From contig CM070501.1 in NCBI GenBank assembly GCA_036346375.1, positions 32,508,539 to 32,572,538 on the forward strand: a stretch of 64,000 nucleotides of DNA. Direction: 5' to 3'. Origin of the DNA: Guadua angustifolia. Taxonomy: Eukaryota > Streptophyta > Magnoliopsida > Poales > Poaceae. Under the pieces are notes generated by a model. That model was not told where the DNA came from and searched no databases. It was given only the letters and a program-made list of their open reading frames with translations. A program made the position numbers and the translations under genes. This document shows positions 21,461 through 33,590 of this stretch, one piece after another (positions within the stretch are counted from its first letter, which is position 1; the number at the start of each line of letters is the position of its first letter).

Positions 21461-22610
21461 TTAAGAGTAAAAACGACGTAGCTGCTCTATGTTCCATGAG
21501 TTGCTGATGATAGCACCATCTTCCCGCTTAAGTCTGTAAGCTCCCGGGCGTGTCACCTCGTCGACGATGTAGGGGCTTTTCCAGCTTGGCGAGAGCTTGT
21601 GCTCGCACTTTTGATTCTTTATTAGGACTAGATCTCCCTTAGAGAAAGCACGGCCCCGAACATTTCGGTCGTGGTAGCGGTGCAGGCCCTGGTGGTACTT
21701 GGCCGACTGGACTGCTGCGACTTCCCTGGCCTCCTCCAATTGGTCGATATCTTCTATCCTGCTCTCCTCCGACTCGGCCTCCTTGTAACTCCGAACCCGA
21801 GGGGATCCGAACGTCAATTCGGTGGGTAAGACCGCTTCCGAGCCGTATACTAGGAAATAGGGTGACTGCCTAGTAGCTCTGCTGGGAGTAGTTCTCAGCC
21901 CCTAGAGCACCGAGGGCAATTCTTTTACCCATCGTGTGGCATATGGCTTGAGGCGATCAAAAATCCTTGCTTTTAGCCCTTGTAGCACCATGTCGTTCGC
22001 CCGCTCCACCTGACCGTTGCTCTTTGGATGAGCCACAGAGGCGAAGCATATTTTAATGTCGAGTTCGTCGCACCAGTCTTGAAATTCTTCATCGCAGAAT
22101 TGGGTTCCATTATCCGTGATGATTCTGTTTGGTACGCCGAACCTTACCACAATTTTCTGGAAGAACTCCTTGGCCCTGGCCGTCGTGATTGTGACAACAG
22201 GCTTTGCCTCGATCCACTTGGTGAATTTATCAATGGCGACGAAGAGATGAGTGAAACCACCTTGAGCCTTCTTCAGAGGCCCGACCATGTCAAGCCCCCA
22301 GACTGCGAACGACCAGGTGATCGGAATGGTTTGTAACTCCTGCACCGGCACGTGTATTTGACGAGCGAAGAACTGGCAACCCTCGTAGGTGCGAACAATG
22401 TCCTCCGCGTCGGATACGGCAGTCGGCCAGAAGAAACCTTGACGATAAGCTTTGCCCACCAGGGTACTTGACGCCGCGTGATGCCTGCAAATTCCCGAGT
22501 GGATTTCTTTGAGGAGATTTCTCCCTTCTTGCTCCGGTATGCAGTGCCTTAGGACTCCGGAAGCGCTTTTTCAGAAGAGTTCCTCGCCGACTACCACGTA
22601 ACTCTTGCAC
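21461..22610 (-). pseudogene. Tat element integrase region
   Basis: From 22610 down, a zinc-binding-type lead-in sits in one frame. The catalytic core at 21902-22459 carries all three acidic residues in context: GLDMVGP, ITDNGTQF and NGQVERAN. The core frame stops at 21902. The C-terminal domain (21461-21817) resumes in another segment with SKGDLVLIKNQK and ends WNIEQLRRFYS. The broken frames would prevent a full integrase from this copy. Confidence 0.8.
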
Positions 22611-22753
22611 CGGCGTGTGATGCGCTCTGCCTCTACGCGGTCTTCAAGGAGATCATTCTTTAACAAGTAGTTTAGGAAAGGAGCTGTCCGGTCAGGATTG
22701 ATGACTAAGACTTCTTCTTCAGCCGGTGCTTTTTCTGATTTGCCTGGTTCTTG

Positions 22754-23659
22754 TTATTGGCTTATTGAAGGTTTGTGGAGCTCTTCGACAAACACTCCAG
22801 TCGGTACTGTTGCCCAACTGGAGCCTAGCCTTGCAAGCTCGTCTGTTGCTTCATTGTCGCGGCGGAGCACGTGGATGAGTTCCAGTCCGTCGAACTTGTC
22901 TTCGAGTTTCCTTACTTCTTGACAATATGCAGCCATGTTATCTCTGATGCACGATCAGTCTTTCTGCACTTGGTTGATTACCAACATGGAGTCGCCACGG
23001 ATTGTCAGTCGTCGAACACCGAGGGAGATCACGATACGAAGTTCGTGGATGAGTGCTTCATACTCGGCGGCATTGTTTGACGCTGGAAAATGGAGCTGAA
23101 GCACGTATTTCAAGCGTTCGCCCGTCGGAGAGATGAGCACCACACCAGCCCCCGCGTCGTTGAGCATGAGGGAGCCGTTGAAATACATTGTCCAATACTC
23201 GAGATCTTCCGTAGTCGTGGGGGTCTGCAATTCCACCCACTCGGCGGTGAAGTCGACGAGTACTTGAGATTTTACTGCTGTTCGCGGCCTGAAGGAGATT
23301 TCAAAAGCTCCAAGGTCGACCGCCCATTTTGCAATTCTCCCAGTGACTTCCTGATTGTGGAGTATATTCCCAATCGGAAAAGAAGTGACCACCAAAATTG
23401 AATGCTCTTGAAAATAATGCTTGAGTTTGCGCGAGGTAAGCAATACGGCGTACAACAGCTTCTGCACCTGCGGATACCGTGCCTTGGATTCTCCTAACAC
23501 CTCGCTGGTGAAGTAAACTGGACGCTGGACCTTCTGGAGATGCCCCGCTTCCTCCCGCTCTACAACGATTGCAGCGCTGACTACATGAGTCGTTGCAGCA
23601 ATGTAAAGCAAAAGGGGTTCCTCGGGCATTGGTGAAACCAGCACCGGTGGCGATGACAA
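22754..23659 (-). pseudogene. Tat element RNase H and second (archaeal-type) RNase H
   Basis: The first part (about 23300-23659) is the RNase H that follows RT, with PVYFTSEVLGESKARYP and LLTSRKLKHYFQEH. The second part has YFNGSLMLNDAGAGVVLISP, ASNNAAEYEALIHELR and GDSMLVINQVQKD, then a stop; after a frame change it ends LRRDNEATDELARLGS at 22754-22936. The first catalytic Asp (YFDGS in relatives) is Asn here and the GDSDL Asp is Met, so the second RNase H would be inactive even without the stop. Two RNase H domains in tandem are a Tat-group feature. Confidence 0.8.
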
Positions 23660-23717
23660 GAATGTCTTGAGCTCTTCGAACGCTTGCTGTGCTTCGGCCG
23701 TCCACTGGAAAATTGCT

Positions 23718-24623
23718 CTACTCCTTCAAAAGTTTGAAAAAAGGCATTCCCCACGATCCTAGGCGAGAAATGAACCTGTCGAGTGCCACCATACACCCTG
23801 TGAGCTTCTGGACGTCTTTCTGGCTAGTCGGAGGTTTCATCTTCAAGATTGCATTGATCTTCTCCAGGTTTGCTTCGATGCCCCATTGTGATACAATGAA
23901 TCCGAGCAGTTTTCCTGAGGGAACTCCAAAGACACACTTTTCAGTGTTAAGCTTCATCTTGTAAGCCCTTAAACTTTCAAATGTTTCGGCCAAGTCGGAT
24001 ATGAGGTCCTCCTTCGCACGAGACTTGACGACGACATCATCGACGTATGCTTCCACGTTGCGTCCGATTTGGGTGTGAAAACACCGCTGTATTGCGCGTT
24101 GATAGGTTGTGCCAGCATTTTTCAAACCGAACGGCATTGTGACGTAGCAAAATGCCCCAAACGGAGTGATGAACGACGTTTTGATGCAGTCTTCTTCTTT
24201 TAGCCTGATCTGGTGATATCCTGAGTAGGCGTCCAGAAAGCTAAGGAGCTCGCAGCTTGCCATTGAATCTACCACCTGGTCAATGCGAGGCAGCCCGAAA
24301 GGGTCTTTCGGGCATGTTTTGTTAAGATCGGTATAATCAACGCACATGCGCCAGCTTTTATTCTTTTTGCGAACAAGAACTGGGTTCGCCAGCCAGTCGG
24401 GATGATACACTTCTTTTATAAAGCCTGCTGCTAAAAGCTTAGTGATTTCCTCCCTAATGGCCTCTCGGCGATCTTGAGGAAATCGTCGGAGCCGCTGCTT
24501 GATGGGTTTTGCCTTCTCGTCAACATTGAGAGAATGCTCTATCACCTCCCTAAGAACACCGGGCATATCGGATGGTTTCCACACAAAAATGTCCCGGTTG
24601 GCCCAAAGAAAGGTGACAAGCAC
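23718..24623 (-). pseudogene. Tat element reverse transcriptase
   Basis: About 301 residues of uninterrupted RT frame are visible. Motifs in order include FIKEVYHPDWLANPVLVRKK, WRMCVDYTDLNKTCPKD, FLDAYSGYHQI, MPFGLKNAGTTYQR and the active-site YVDD (about residues 193-196 of this frame). It ends in a stop shortly before RNase H, so RT and RNase H are no longer in one frame. The domain itself looks well preserved. Confidence 0.85.
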
Positions 24624-24644
24624 GTCTTCCTATTTGGGGTTGAG

Positions 24645-25499
24645 TCATGTCCCGATCAAAGCCGTTTGAGCCAAGTTGGACAGGTCAAGGATTACCTTCT
24701 TAGTCCCCTCGCCAGGCTTCATGCTTGTCTTGGCTTGTTTCTTGATCGGGACTTCTCCTTCACCTTGCTGATGTGCAACTGCATGTCGGATCTTCTCCCT
24801 GTTGGCTGCCGCTTCTTGAATTTCAGCCATCTCACAGCTCTCTCTGTCGCACAAGAACGACTGTTTGACGTCGCCGCGGATGGAGATGATGCCCTTCGGC
24901 CCTGGCATCTTCAAGACGAGGTAAGTGTAATGGGGCACGGCCATAAACCTGGCCAGGCCTGGCCTTCCCAAGATGGTATGGTATGCCATCTTGAAATCAG
25001 CCACCTCGAAGTTGAAATATTCCATCCGGTAGTTCTCTCGGTCCGAACGTGGCTGGTAGAGTGATCTGCCCGAGCGGAACCGAAGAGGTCCCGGGAATCA
25101 CCCTGTGAAACGGTGACGAGCCCCGCTTTAGCTCCGAGCGGGGAATCTTCATGTCGTCGAAGGTTTTGGAGAAGAGGACGTTGAGTCCGCTCCCCCCGTC
25201 AACCAGCACCCTCTTGAGTTTAACGCTGCGAATCACAAGGTCCAAAACAAGAGGATATCTACCTGGATATGGGATGTGATCCGGGTGATCTGAGCGGTCG
25301 AAGGCGATCGGGACCTCGGACCATCTGAGGTATTGGGGAGTTGCTGGCATGACTGCATTGATGTCCCGAGCGGTAAGCTTTTGCTTTCGCTTGGACTCAT
25401 AAGCCGCCGAGCCCCCAAAGATGTAGTTGAGCTCACGCTCCGTCTTCTAGTACTCGCCCTCATCATCTTCAGGGGAATCTTGCCTTTTCTTTTCTTCAT
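24645..25499 (-). pseudogene. Tat element protease region
   Basis: The 24997-25350 frame has the aspartic protease motif VLVDGGSGLNVLF, then PLGQITLPATFG. After a frame change, 24645-25025 continues YFNFEVADFKMAYHTILGRPGLARFMAVPHYTYLVLKMPGP, the usual C-terminal protease block of these elements. The frame break is near 25000-25025. Confidence 0.75.
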
Positions 25500-27334
25500 C
25501 TTTTGCTTCGCCCTTGGCCGACCGCTTTCTGGACTCCTTGGCGAACCTCCTCAGAGTGAAGCAATCCTTCGCAGCATGTTTCCCTTTGGGATGGAAAGGG
25601 TAAGTTGCCTCCATTACTGCGTTATAGTCATCTATGCGCGGCGCGCGATGTCGGCCTTGCTCGGTCGCCGCCACTAGTTCTTGGGCTTCCACTTCCTATC
25701 TCGTTGTCTAGAGGATTCGGCGTGATCCTTCCTGTCTTTATGCCGTGGGTGGTCGTCTTGCCGCTCGGCCTAGGCATCCGAGGCTGTTGCATAGTGGTCT
25801 GCCAATTCGAACATCTCCCTCACTGTAGTCGGTGGTTTTCGGGACATCTTCTTTATCAAGTCAGGATCATTGATGCCTTTCTGGAATGCTGCGATGACTA
25901 TAGCCTCCGAGATATCCCTGATCGTATTCTTCTTCTGCATGAAGCGCCAAATAAACTCCCAGAGTGTTTCGCTCCTTCTCTGGTAAAGCTGATACAGGTC
26001 CCATTGAGTTCCAGATCATTCATAAGTACCCTGGAAGTTGGTGATGAACTGCTCACAAAGATCCCCCCAGGAATCTATGGAGTTTGCTGGAAGTCCGGTG
26101 AGCCAGGCTTGAGCCGAAGGAGTAAGCATGACCGGTAGATAGTTGGCCATTACATTGTGATCGCCCTCTGCTGCCATGATCGCAAGGGAATAAACTTGCA
26201 ACCAAGCTTCTGGATCTCTTTCTCCGTCAAACTTGGTAATGCCCTTAGGGTTAAATCCTTCAGGCCAGACCACTCGACGAAGCGAGGGGTGAAGGCCCGA
26301 ATACCCTCAATAGGCCCATCGCTGCACCAGCGTGGGGAGCGTCGAGGAGGTGATCTGACTCGGCGGTCTTCACTATCGCCTTTGTCGCGACGGTGATGGC
26401 TTCTGTGGTCGTCTCGGTCATCGTGGCGGATGCCGAAACGTTTGTATTCATCTTTGCGCCTGCGGCGCTCTTCATCCTCCCGATCTCGCCGTCTGGCATT
26501 TAGGTCCACGCGGAGGTCACGACTGATGCTTTGCCGGGCGTCTCCTCCTCGTCGAAGCTCTAGCCGGCCATGCACGGCCCGACTGCGAGCTGTATTGCTT
26601 CTATCAGCCTGAGTGACTATGCGAGTACGAGAGTGTTCCTTTTCCCTTGGTTCTTCCTGATGTTGCTGGATCGCTGTCGCCGTCACCATGGCCTGGACTT
26701 GGGCCACGATCGGCGCAGCTGGGCTGTCGGAACCGAGCATTAGTCCCAATGTGTCGAGGAGCGTCTTTGATGCGACGATATTTTGCTAAGAAGTATGAAA
26801 AACCGACTGGTTCCCCATTTTCATCTGCCAAATGTCTTCATTAACATTGCGGCCTCTGGTCTGGAAAGACTTTGCGCGGGCTTCTTGACGAAGACGCTCT
26901 GCCTCTGCAGCATTCGCAGCATCCTTCTGCTGCTGGGAATCAGTTCGCGTGTCTTCGATTACGAAAACGCCACGAAAGCCTTGAAAACTTTCTGCCCTGC
27001 CTTCTGGATCAGAAGAACAAGAAGATAGGTTGGGCTGACCTTTAGATCCGAATGGTTTTCTGGCGTTCTTCTCCACTCAAAGCTCGTCCTTAGCAGGTTC
27101 TTGCTCAAACCGGGGGACAAACTTTTGGCTTACCGTCCGGGGACAGATGGCCATGCCTGACCTCGATCCAAGTGGTTGCCCGGCTAGGAGAGCAGCAGAA
27201 TCACTTCCAGATTGGATCTGATCCGAATCCGAAAGGATGAGTTGGCCAAAATCGTCGGCGATGAAATCTAGACTTCCGAAGCGGAACACCTGGGCTGGAG
27301 CGAAGGTGGCCATGTCTTCGTTGAAGATCGCCAT
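25447..27334 (-). pseudogene. Tat element gag region
   Basis: The leader frame starts MAIFNEDMATFAPAQ at 27334. A charged region rich in RRRDREDEERRRRKDEYKR lies at 26150-26749. The gag domain proper, FNPKGITKFDGERDPEAWL ... MLTPSAQAWLTGLP ... FITNFQGTYE, is at 26016-26273 in a shifted frame. The C-terminal part (25447-25692) has HPKGKHAAKDCFTLRRF. At least two frameshifts and a stop near 26016 break the polyprotein. Confidence 0.75.
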
Positions 27335-27383
27335 CGAGCCTGCTGAGATTGATCTTAGCGCAGCCCCTACCTAGTGTGCCAAC

Positions 27384-27850
27384 TGTCGACATTTGTTGTT
27401 GGCAATAATGAAAAGGGGGCTAGGCGCTGGATCCAAACTCGATGATAGCATAAGACACCGGATGTATACAGGTTCGAGCTCTCGCGGAGGAGATAATACC
27501 CTAGTCCTGTGCTCTGAAATTATATGTGGCTAGCTATTTTGCTGATAAGATTGTATGATGATGTTCTCCCGTCCCTCCTTTTATATAGCAAAGGAGGGCG
27601 GTTACAAAGAGAGTCCTAGTCGGATACAAATTAAGGATTATAACTCCTATACCTATCCGTATTGTAACGGTCTAGATTACAATCGTATCCTATCTAATCT
27701 GGATCGGTTGTCATCTCTAGGACTTCCTTGTTCAGCACGTCTTGGCGCACCCCTGGTAGCTTCTATTTTCCTGCGGTTGGCCCGACTCAACGTTGTCCAG
27801 CTGGGCCTCGCAGGCCTGCTTTGCAATACCTGGGATGTATATATCCCACG
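27384..27850 (-). repeat. 5' LTR of the Tat element
   Basis: This 467-bp repeat starts TG at 27384; its outer end has changed from CA to CG (27849-27850). The target duplication GGTAG follows directly at 27851-27855. Confidence 0.9.
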
Positions 27851-27855
27851 GGTAG

Positions 27856-28136
27856 TACCATGGTCCATACATGAAACGCAGGTAGACAAAATCAGATGAT
27901 GGAAATAAGACTGCAGGGAGGCCTAGCAAATCACTTGACAATCAAGATGCATTTGCGTTGTGTAGACTTGTACAACAATATGCTGCAGAATCAACTGTAC
28001 ACGCTAGAGCCATTTTCTGAATTTGACTATTTGAGCGTGCTAGGTCAAAAGAATAACCTGCAAAACTCTCATGCTCAGCCGCATGATTGCATGAACTACA
28101 ACATTTGCATGAACTACTTAGACATCAAAACCTCGA
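27856..28136. other. 3' flank of the CCDC174-like gene
   Basis: This short stretch between the Tat element and the stop codon of the next gene is the probable 3' untranslated region. Nothing else is seen. Confidence 0.5.
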
Positions 28137-31100
28137 CTAGCTAGGTGGTTGGTCATCATTGGCTGAAGAGGCCTGTTTTTCAGCAGTCAACTTCTCGAGG
28201 CGTTTCTTGAGGTAAGCTTGCCTGAGTTTCTCTCTACGAGCAGCCTCCTGCTCTTGTCGTCGGGATTTCATCTTTGAAGCCTTTTGCCTTGCCTCACTCA
28301 CTTCCTCGTGAACCTCCCTGCAGACATGTCATGGTGCAAGTTAGTCAAAGACCTGGGACAGATTATTGTCATTTCTCAGAGAGAAACAAAAGTGTTAAAG
28401 TTGGAAGCTCAATGATATCACCTGGTGGTGATAACATAATTTTTTCCGTCTTAATGAATTCAGATAATCAATAGATATACTGGAATCTTTTATCTTGACA
28501 TAACAAGGGTCTTTAAACAAAAGCACTTCATTATATTAGCTGAGAAGTCTGGTGGTGTCAATGCAACCACTTTTCAAAGAAAACAGTACCTTACAAAGCG
28601 CTTGTGCTCGTCCCGGTCAATATTAGTACCAGTTCGGCCAAGGCCCATCGGCTTGCCACTTGGCATAGAATCATCAGGATCATTTTCTGGTTCAGCATTG
28701 TCAGTGGCACCGTAGCTCTCTGGTTGCCGAGGCTCATAGACATGATTGAAACTCTTTTGGAAAAAATCAACACAATATTTCTCCTTGTCCTCTTCATCAG
28801 GTAGCTCGCCTCTGGATAACTTTTCATACAATTCTGCCTTCTTTTCTAGGGCAGCATAACCTGCAGAACCATCTTTCACAGCTTTCAGCTCCAACTTATC
28901 TCTGTTGCAAAAGCAAATAACAAAGGAGACATTAGTTCTGGTAAGGACAAGATGAGCAAAACATGACAGTATGGAATCAAGATGCTTAGAGCTATGAAGA
29001 GCAGCAGAATAAGAGGAGTTAGCTGGTGCAGGGTAGAAATGCTGTATGTACATAGTGGAACCAAGATTCTTAGAAATGCTACATGAAAAGCTGAATGAGA
29101 GGAGATATCTGGTGTTTGGTAAAAATGCTACAAGTACATAGTACCAGAGTCTAGAGCAATTCTGGTTAGGACATCAGCTAATTGAAATTGACAAGAGAAA
29201 AGCAAGACTTGATAGTAAAATAATCATAGTTATTAAAGCGATAAGGCGAGACGAGGCAACTCACCACCTTTTTACCGCCAAAGCGCTTAAGGTGCATGGC
29301 GAGGTGACACCATACACACATCACGCATGGTATTGCATATACCGAGTTTAACCACAAAAGATCTGATCAATAACATAAAAGAAATAAAAAGAAAAAGAAA
29401 ATCAGACCATGGGCTGTCCCACCCAGCCTACGCCTCTCCCTCACCCTTTGCCCTAGCTCGTTCCCATGTCCCACCCAACTGTCGCCTCCAGTCCTCCCAA
29501 CTCCTCCCCACGTTGTACCTCTTCCCTACTGCTCTCCCACTGCACCGCCATCTCCTCCCAACAGCCACCCCACAGCCTCCTAGTTCCTCTCTCACCGCGG
29601 CACCGCCTCCCTCTTCCTTCCCCACTGCGCCACCACTGACTAGGAGGCGATGGGTCAGCCGGCAGCGACGTGTGGCAGGCTGGCGGTGGCTGAGGGAGTG
29701 ACTGAGAGAGATGAAATCTGGTGACCACAGCGACACATCGATGAAGAGGAACAACGGCTTCAGCGAGCAGTGATCACGGCAGCAACAAGCAGCAATTTTC
29801 CGATGGCTACCTCTCCCTCTCCCTTTCCTCTCCTCTCGTCCCTCAGCCATTTTCCAATGCTATACTCCGCCTAAGCGACGCCATGGTGAAGCCTTGGCCA
29901 TAAGGTGGACGCCATAGGCATGTCCAGCAAGGTGAGGCCATGGCAAACCCCTCTTGACCGCCTTACCGCTCAAACAACGATAAAGCGATGCTTCAAGGAT
30001 GCTTTAATAACCATGAAAATTACAATTAGGTGTAGTCGCTCTTTCATTTGACCACTGTTAATCCGCATCATATGATGCTAGATGAAAGCCAAACTGTGCT
30101 ATTATGTGAGAATGCAACATAGGAGAACTCCAAAATGTAGCAGAAGTATAGGCAACAGTTCCTTTTGTCACCAGTATTACCATTCATAAGCAAATGCTTA
30201 GATGTGCTTCCTTTCATTCAAGAAACAATATGAACTGAATTTGATGATATCCACTACAGAGAAACATAACATTGATCTTCAATATGAACCAGTAATCCAA
30301 TATCTAATGTTTTTTCCTGAAGAGATTCACGCTTGCCACCTGGTTCGACACACAAGCCGTAAGACCTAGTCTCGGTAAAGCTAAGCACAACCTAATCTTG
30401 CAAAACACTGGTGTTGCTAAAGCTGAATTATGCATATGCATAGACAAAGAGAGATTAAGGCTTACTCAGTTTTGATTCAATCTTCCAACTAGAGCAGGCA
30501 AATTAACCATACGACAAGCACATAGTACCTATACAAAGAAAATTTCTTACTTGTCTAACACAAGTCACACAACCAAATATTAGTAAGCACGGTACATCCT
30601 AATCTTGTAAAAAGACGGTTCCAAAATCCAATACCAACACAAGTCACACAACCAAATATTAGTAAGCACGGTACATCCTAATCTTGTAAAAAGACGGTTC
30701 CAAAATCCAATACCAAGTACTAGTATGCTACCCCGCATGCCTTCACAGATAAAGATTAGGTCTGCTTAATTATGTAATCCTCTTACTAGAACATACAAAT
30801 TAACCCTATAGGGAATCTAATACCAAAGCCAAGGGCACGCAATGGGATTGATTCGTTAATTCCTCTCAAAACTAACATCAAATGGCCACGCGACAATCAC
30901 ACAGAAGCAATTGCATAAGGATGAGAAGAATTGTGGACGTACTTGTGGGCACGTGCGTCGACGCCGGAGTTCTTGGCGCCGAGGGGGTCGGCGGGGGCGG
31001 AGAGCTTCTTGGCGCGGCGGAACTCGCCGGAGACCACGGCAGCGTCGGGGGCGGTGGGCTTGCGGGACTCCTCCTGGGTGCGGTAGAGCTGGGCCTTGAG

Positions 31101-31286
31101 GTCCAGGATGGATGCGGCGCTGACGCCCTCGATGGCCTTGTGCTTCTTCGGCATCACCGCCGACTCCGTCAGCCACCCCAGCGATTCCATCCGCCGCTCC
31201 CTCGGCCCTCCCGGCTGCGCAGGTGGCTGCGGCTGCGGCTCGGCCGACGACGAGGAGGACGGCGCGGTCGCTGCCGGCGACGACAT
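28137..31286 (-). CDS. CCDC174-like coiled-coil protein, 278 aa, three exons
   Basis: Exons are 30943-31286, 28590-28901 and 28137-28317; junctions are GT-AG and phases agree. The start is the ATG at 31286 (MSSPAATAPS). A Pro/Gln-rich N terminus leads to MPKKHKAIEGVSAASILDLKAQLYRTQEESRK, the conserved start of the CCDC174 family. DKLELKAVKDGSAGYAALEKKAELYEKLSRGELPDEED and the block ending DEHKRFVREVHEE follow. The C-terminal 60 residues are a basic coiled coil (RRQEQEAARREKLRQAYLKKRLEKL). The animal homologue is a nuclear protein linked to the exon junction complex; the plant role is not established. The 2-kb first intron contains a TIR element and a tandem duplication but leaves the coding exons undamaged. 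Confidence 0.85.
29225..30015. mobile_element. TIR element (hAT-like) in intron 1 of the CCDC174-like gene (about 791 bp)
   Basis: CATAGTTATTAAAGC at 29225-29239 is matched by GCTTTAATAACCATG at 30001-30015 (14 of 15 complementary). Flanks AAAATAAT and AAAATTAC agree at 6 of 8 positions, compatible with a worn 8-bp duplication. Repeated GGCGAGG/CGATAAGGCG words lie at both ends. The middle is C-rich and encodes nothing I recognise. Confidence 0.65.
30557..30714. repeat. Exact tandem duplication, 79-bp unit
   Basis: AACACAAGTCACACAACCAA at 30557 and everything to 30635 is repeated without visible change at 30636-30714. Perfect identity implies a recent event or an assembly artefact. It lies in intron 1 of the CCDC174-like gene. 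Confidence 0.9.
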
Positions 31287-32055
31287 CACGGCGGCGGCGG
31301 TGGCGGCGGTGGAAGATTTGGGAAGGATGGGTTCGTCGGGAGAGGGATCAGTGGCCGGTGGGGAAGGAGGGAGGGTCGGTGTGGGCTGGGCTGGCGACTT
31401 TGGGAAACCTCAAAGGCTATTTGCTGGGCTGCAGTCGGACCAGCCGGAGCAGAGGTCTACACCAACCGCCTCAAGTAAAACCTTCGGCCTTCCTGGTTCC
31501 TTCGCGCTTTTTATTTCCCAATTTTGGGCCATCTTTCAAACAAAACTACAATTCTAGCTCTCTCTATAGTGGAATTACCTCGACAGATCGCTAGTACTGT
31601 TTTTGTCATAGCAGATAAGCTAATATTATACTAGACTCTATAGAACGGGTATCACAGTATCTAATTTAATAGGTATCTATCATGATAAGAGAGTATAGTA
31701 GATAACACGTGTTACCGACCGATGTTTTCACGGTGAGAAGAAAGCTAGGTTTTTGCAATTTCGCTATAAAAGAAGTAAACGGAGGTTTCTCGAGTGAGCT
31801 CGCTTCGTTCCGGAGCGTTTCTTCGGTGGGCCCGTCCGCGCAACTCCAAACGGAGCTCAAAACTTGTGTGGTGCCCTGCGCGCCGTGCGCTTCCCTCTCC
31901 CATTCGCTGGCCTTCTTGTGGCGGAGACCGCCGACTCCACCCGCGACGCAAAAAAGGAAAAATAATTCATACAGCCCACGCCGAACAACCGACGCCTTCC
32001 ACTTCTTTCCTCCCCGCCGGGCTCGGGGCAAGTGAACCTGCGCCTGCGCCGATCC
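31287..32055. promoter_or_regulatory. Shared upstream region of two divergent genes
   Basis: The minus-strand CCDC174-like gene starts at 31286 and the plus-strand chloroplast-protein gene at 32056, so this 769-bp gap must hold both promoters. A TATAAA at 31765-31770 faces the plus-strand gene but lies 286 bp from its ATG. No other gene is visible. Confidence 0.5.
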
Positions 32056-33590
32056 ATGGCGTGCAGCTTCTCGCCTTCCTCCGCCGGGAGGCTCCATGCC
32101 GTGGACGCGGCGGCGGGGGCGTCCGTGAAGAACGCCAGGGTCGCTCTCAACCTCAGGGCATCCGTCTCCCCAGCGCAGAGATCGCTGGGCGGCTGCAGGG
32201 CTGCCCGGCAGGAAGGCGCGACGCAGGATCCCAGCGTCTCAGGTACTGCCTGCCTGCCTGCCTCTTGCGCCCTCCAAAGTTATTGGATGGAAAATTTACA
32301 CGGGAAGGCATTACGCTTCCTCAGTAAGCTTGTTGCTTATTTGTTGGCTTCTTGCATAAAATAGCTCTGTATGGCCGAACTCTGTTAATAAGCTATGGCT
32401 CTAGATTAACCGTGTAATGTGTGACGAAAGAAGGAAAGCATCAGTTGCAGTGCAAAAGTACATCATGGCCTGCTCACAATTACTTCCTATGTGCCGTCCA
32501 CAAATATAGTTTGTCGTGAGAGCTGAGCAATCAAGTATTTAAACGCATTAATAAATGTTAATGTATGCAGAGTGACCATACAGATCTTACAAATATTTCC
32601 ATAATATAAAATATTTATTTTCTATTAGTATACTATGATAAAAAATATATATAGTCAAGACTAGGTCAAAATAATATTGTTCTCAACAAACATAACAGTA
32701 CAAAAGTATTTGGTTGAAGGGCACACCGTACATATCCTGTATTAGCTGGAACTCGAATTAGTTCCTGAAAATCAAATACGCGTTTGCGCAGCTACTCCTT
32801 CAGTATCCGCACTGTTCTCTTCAGAAAAGACCATACGAACGTTCGCAGTGGTGTACTAGTAGTGTTTTCGTACTCCGCCGTACTTAATTCACTAATTTAT
32901 TGAACAATGCTCGAATTATATGGGAGCATGCTACTTTATGTTGCATTGCTAAGAATGCGAATTCAATTACTTAGAAACCCAAAGCTAGATTCGGAAGAAA
33001 TCGAAGTGCTGCCCATATGTTTGAGATACATGAGTACCACTAGTTTACTACAGTACTACTGGTATTTTCTTTCACATTTTCCATGCGTAGCTGGCTGTTG
33101 ACTATCATTGCCATCTTCTGTTCTCTAAGTTTCTTCGGCGCGCACCCAGTTGGATCTCCTGGAGCAGCTGACATCCCCTACATCCGATGGCATCGGTACG
33201 TCCCATACAAGACCATCATCTTTCCTCCTCATTCCTGGTCCAAACCTAACATCTGTGGCAACTAACAATGGCCCGTTAGGCCTAGAGAATGGCACCCCTA
33301 CAGAACCCCGTCAGCTCACCACTATCCGCGAGCAACTGTCGGCGCTGATCGGCGACAGGGAGGGCGAGTTCACCCTCCCTTTGGGCAAGAAGCTCAAGGA
33401 AGGCCTGAAGAGCCTCAACTCCCTGACCGTCTCGCAGAGGAGGAACATCAAGAGGCAAGACCTGCTCACCAAGGTCAGTGGACGGAACGACTCGGTGTTC
33501 TTCGCGACCGTTGGGGCGTTTGTCCTCGTGCCGCCTTTCGCCATCTTAGCTATTGCTGTCCTAACTGGTTATGTCCAGCTCTTGCCATGA
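32056..33590 (+). CDS. Probable chloroplast membrane protein of unknown function, 215 aa, two exons
   Basis: Exon 1 is 32056-32242 (MACSFSPSSAGRLHAVDAAA), with the Ser/Ala/Arg-rich, acid-poor composition of a transit peptide. I place exon 2 at 33130-33590, because the acceptor CTAAG|TT restores the frame for QLDLLEQLTSP. The total is 648 nt, a multiple of three. The conserved part is TIREQLSALIGDREGEFTLPLGKKLKEGLKSLN, then SQRRNIKRQDLLTKVSGRNDSVFFATVGAF. A single hydrophobic helix closes the protein (VLVPPFAILAIAVLTGYVQLL). I have seen this plant pattern but cannot give a function. The segment 33200-33285 is read through as exon; a small intron starting at the GTACGT near 33200 is an alternative. 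Confidence 0.65.

Larger units (their letters stand above)
15559..27850 (-). mobile_element. Tat-lineage Ty3/gypsy retrotransposon, decayed, 12.3 kb, with antisense genes
   Basis: Terminal repeats at 15559-16026 and 27384-27850 are flanked by GGTAG (15554-15558 and 27851-27855). The coding order on the minus strand is gag, protease, reverse transcriptase, RNase H, a second RNase H, integrase. A long region between integrase and the 3' LTR carries genes on the opposite strand. The dual RNase H and antisense frames are features of the plant Tat/Ogre group. The first 220 bp of the LTRs differ at about 14 positions, so this insertion is much older than the one in the LPP locus. Pol frames contain several frameshifts and stops. 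Next to the 5' LTR (27383 leftwards) TTGGCACACTAGGTAGGGG is the likely primer site. Confidence 0.93.

Noticed and set aside
33200..33285. Additional intron in the chloroplast-protein gene starting at GTACGT
   Set aside because: No acceptor in this stretch restores the downstream frame, while reading through keeps it open.
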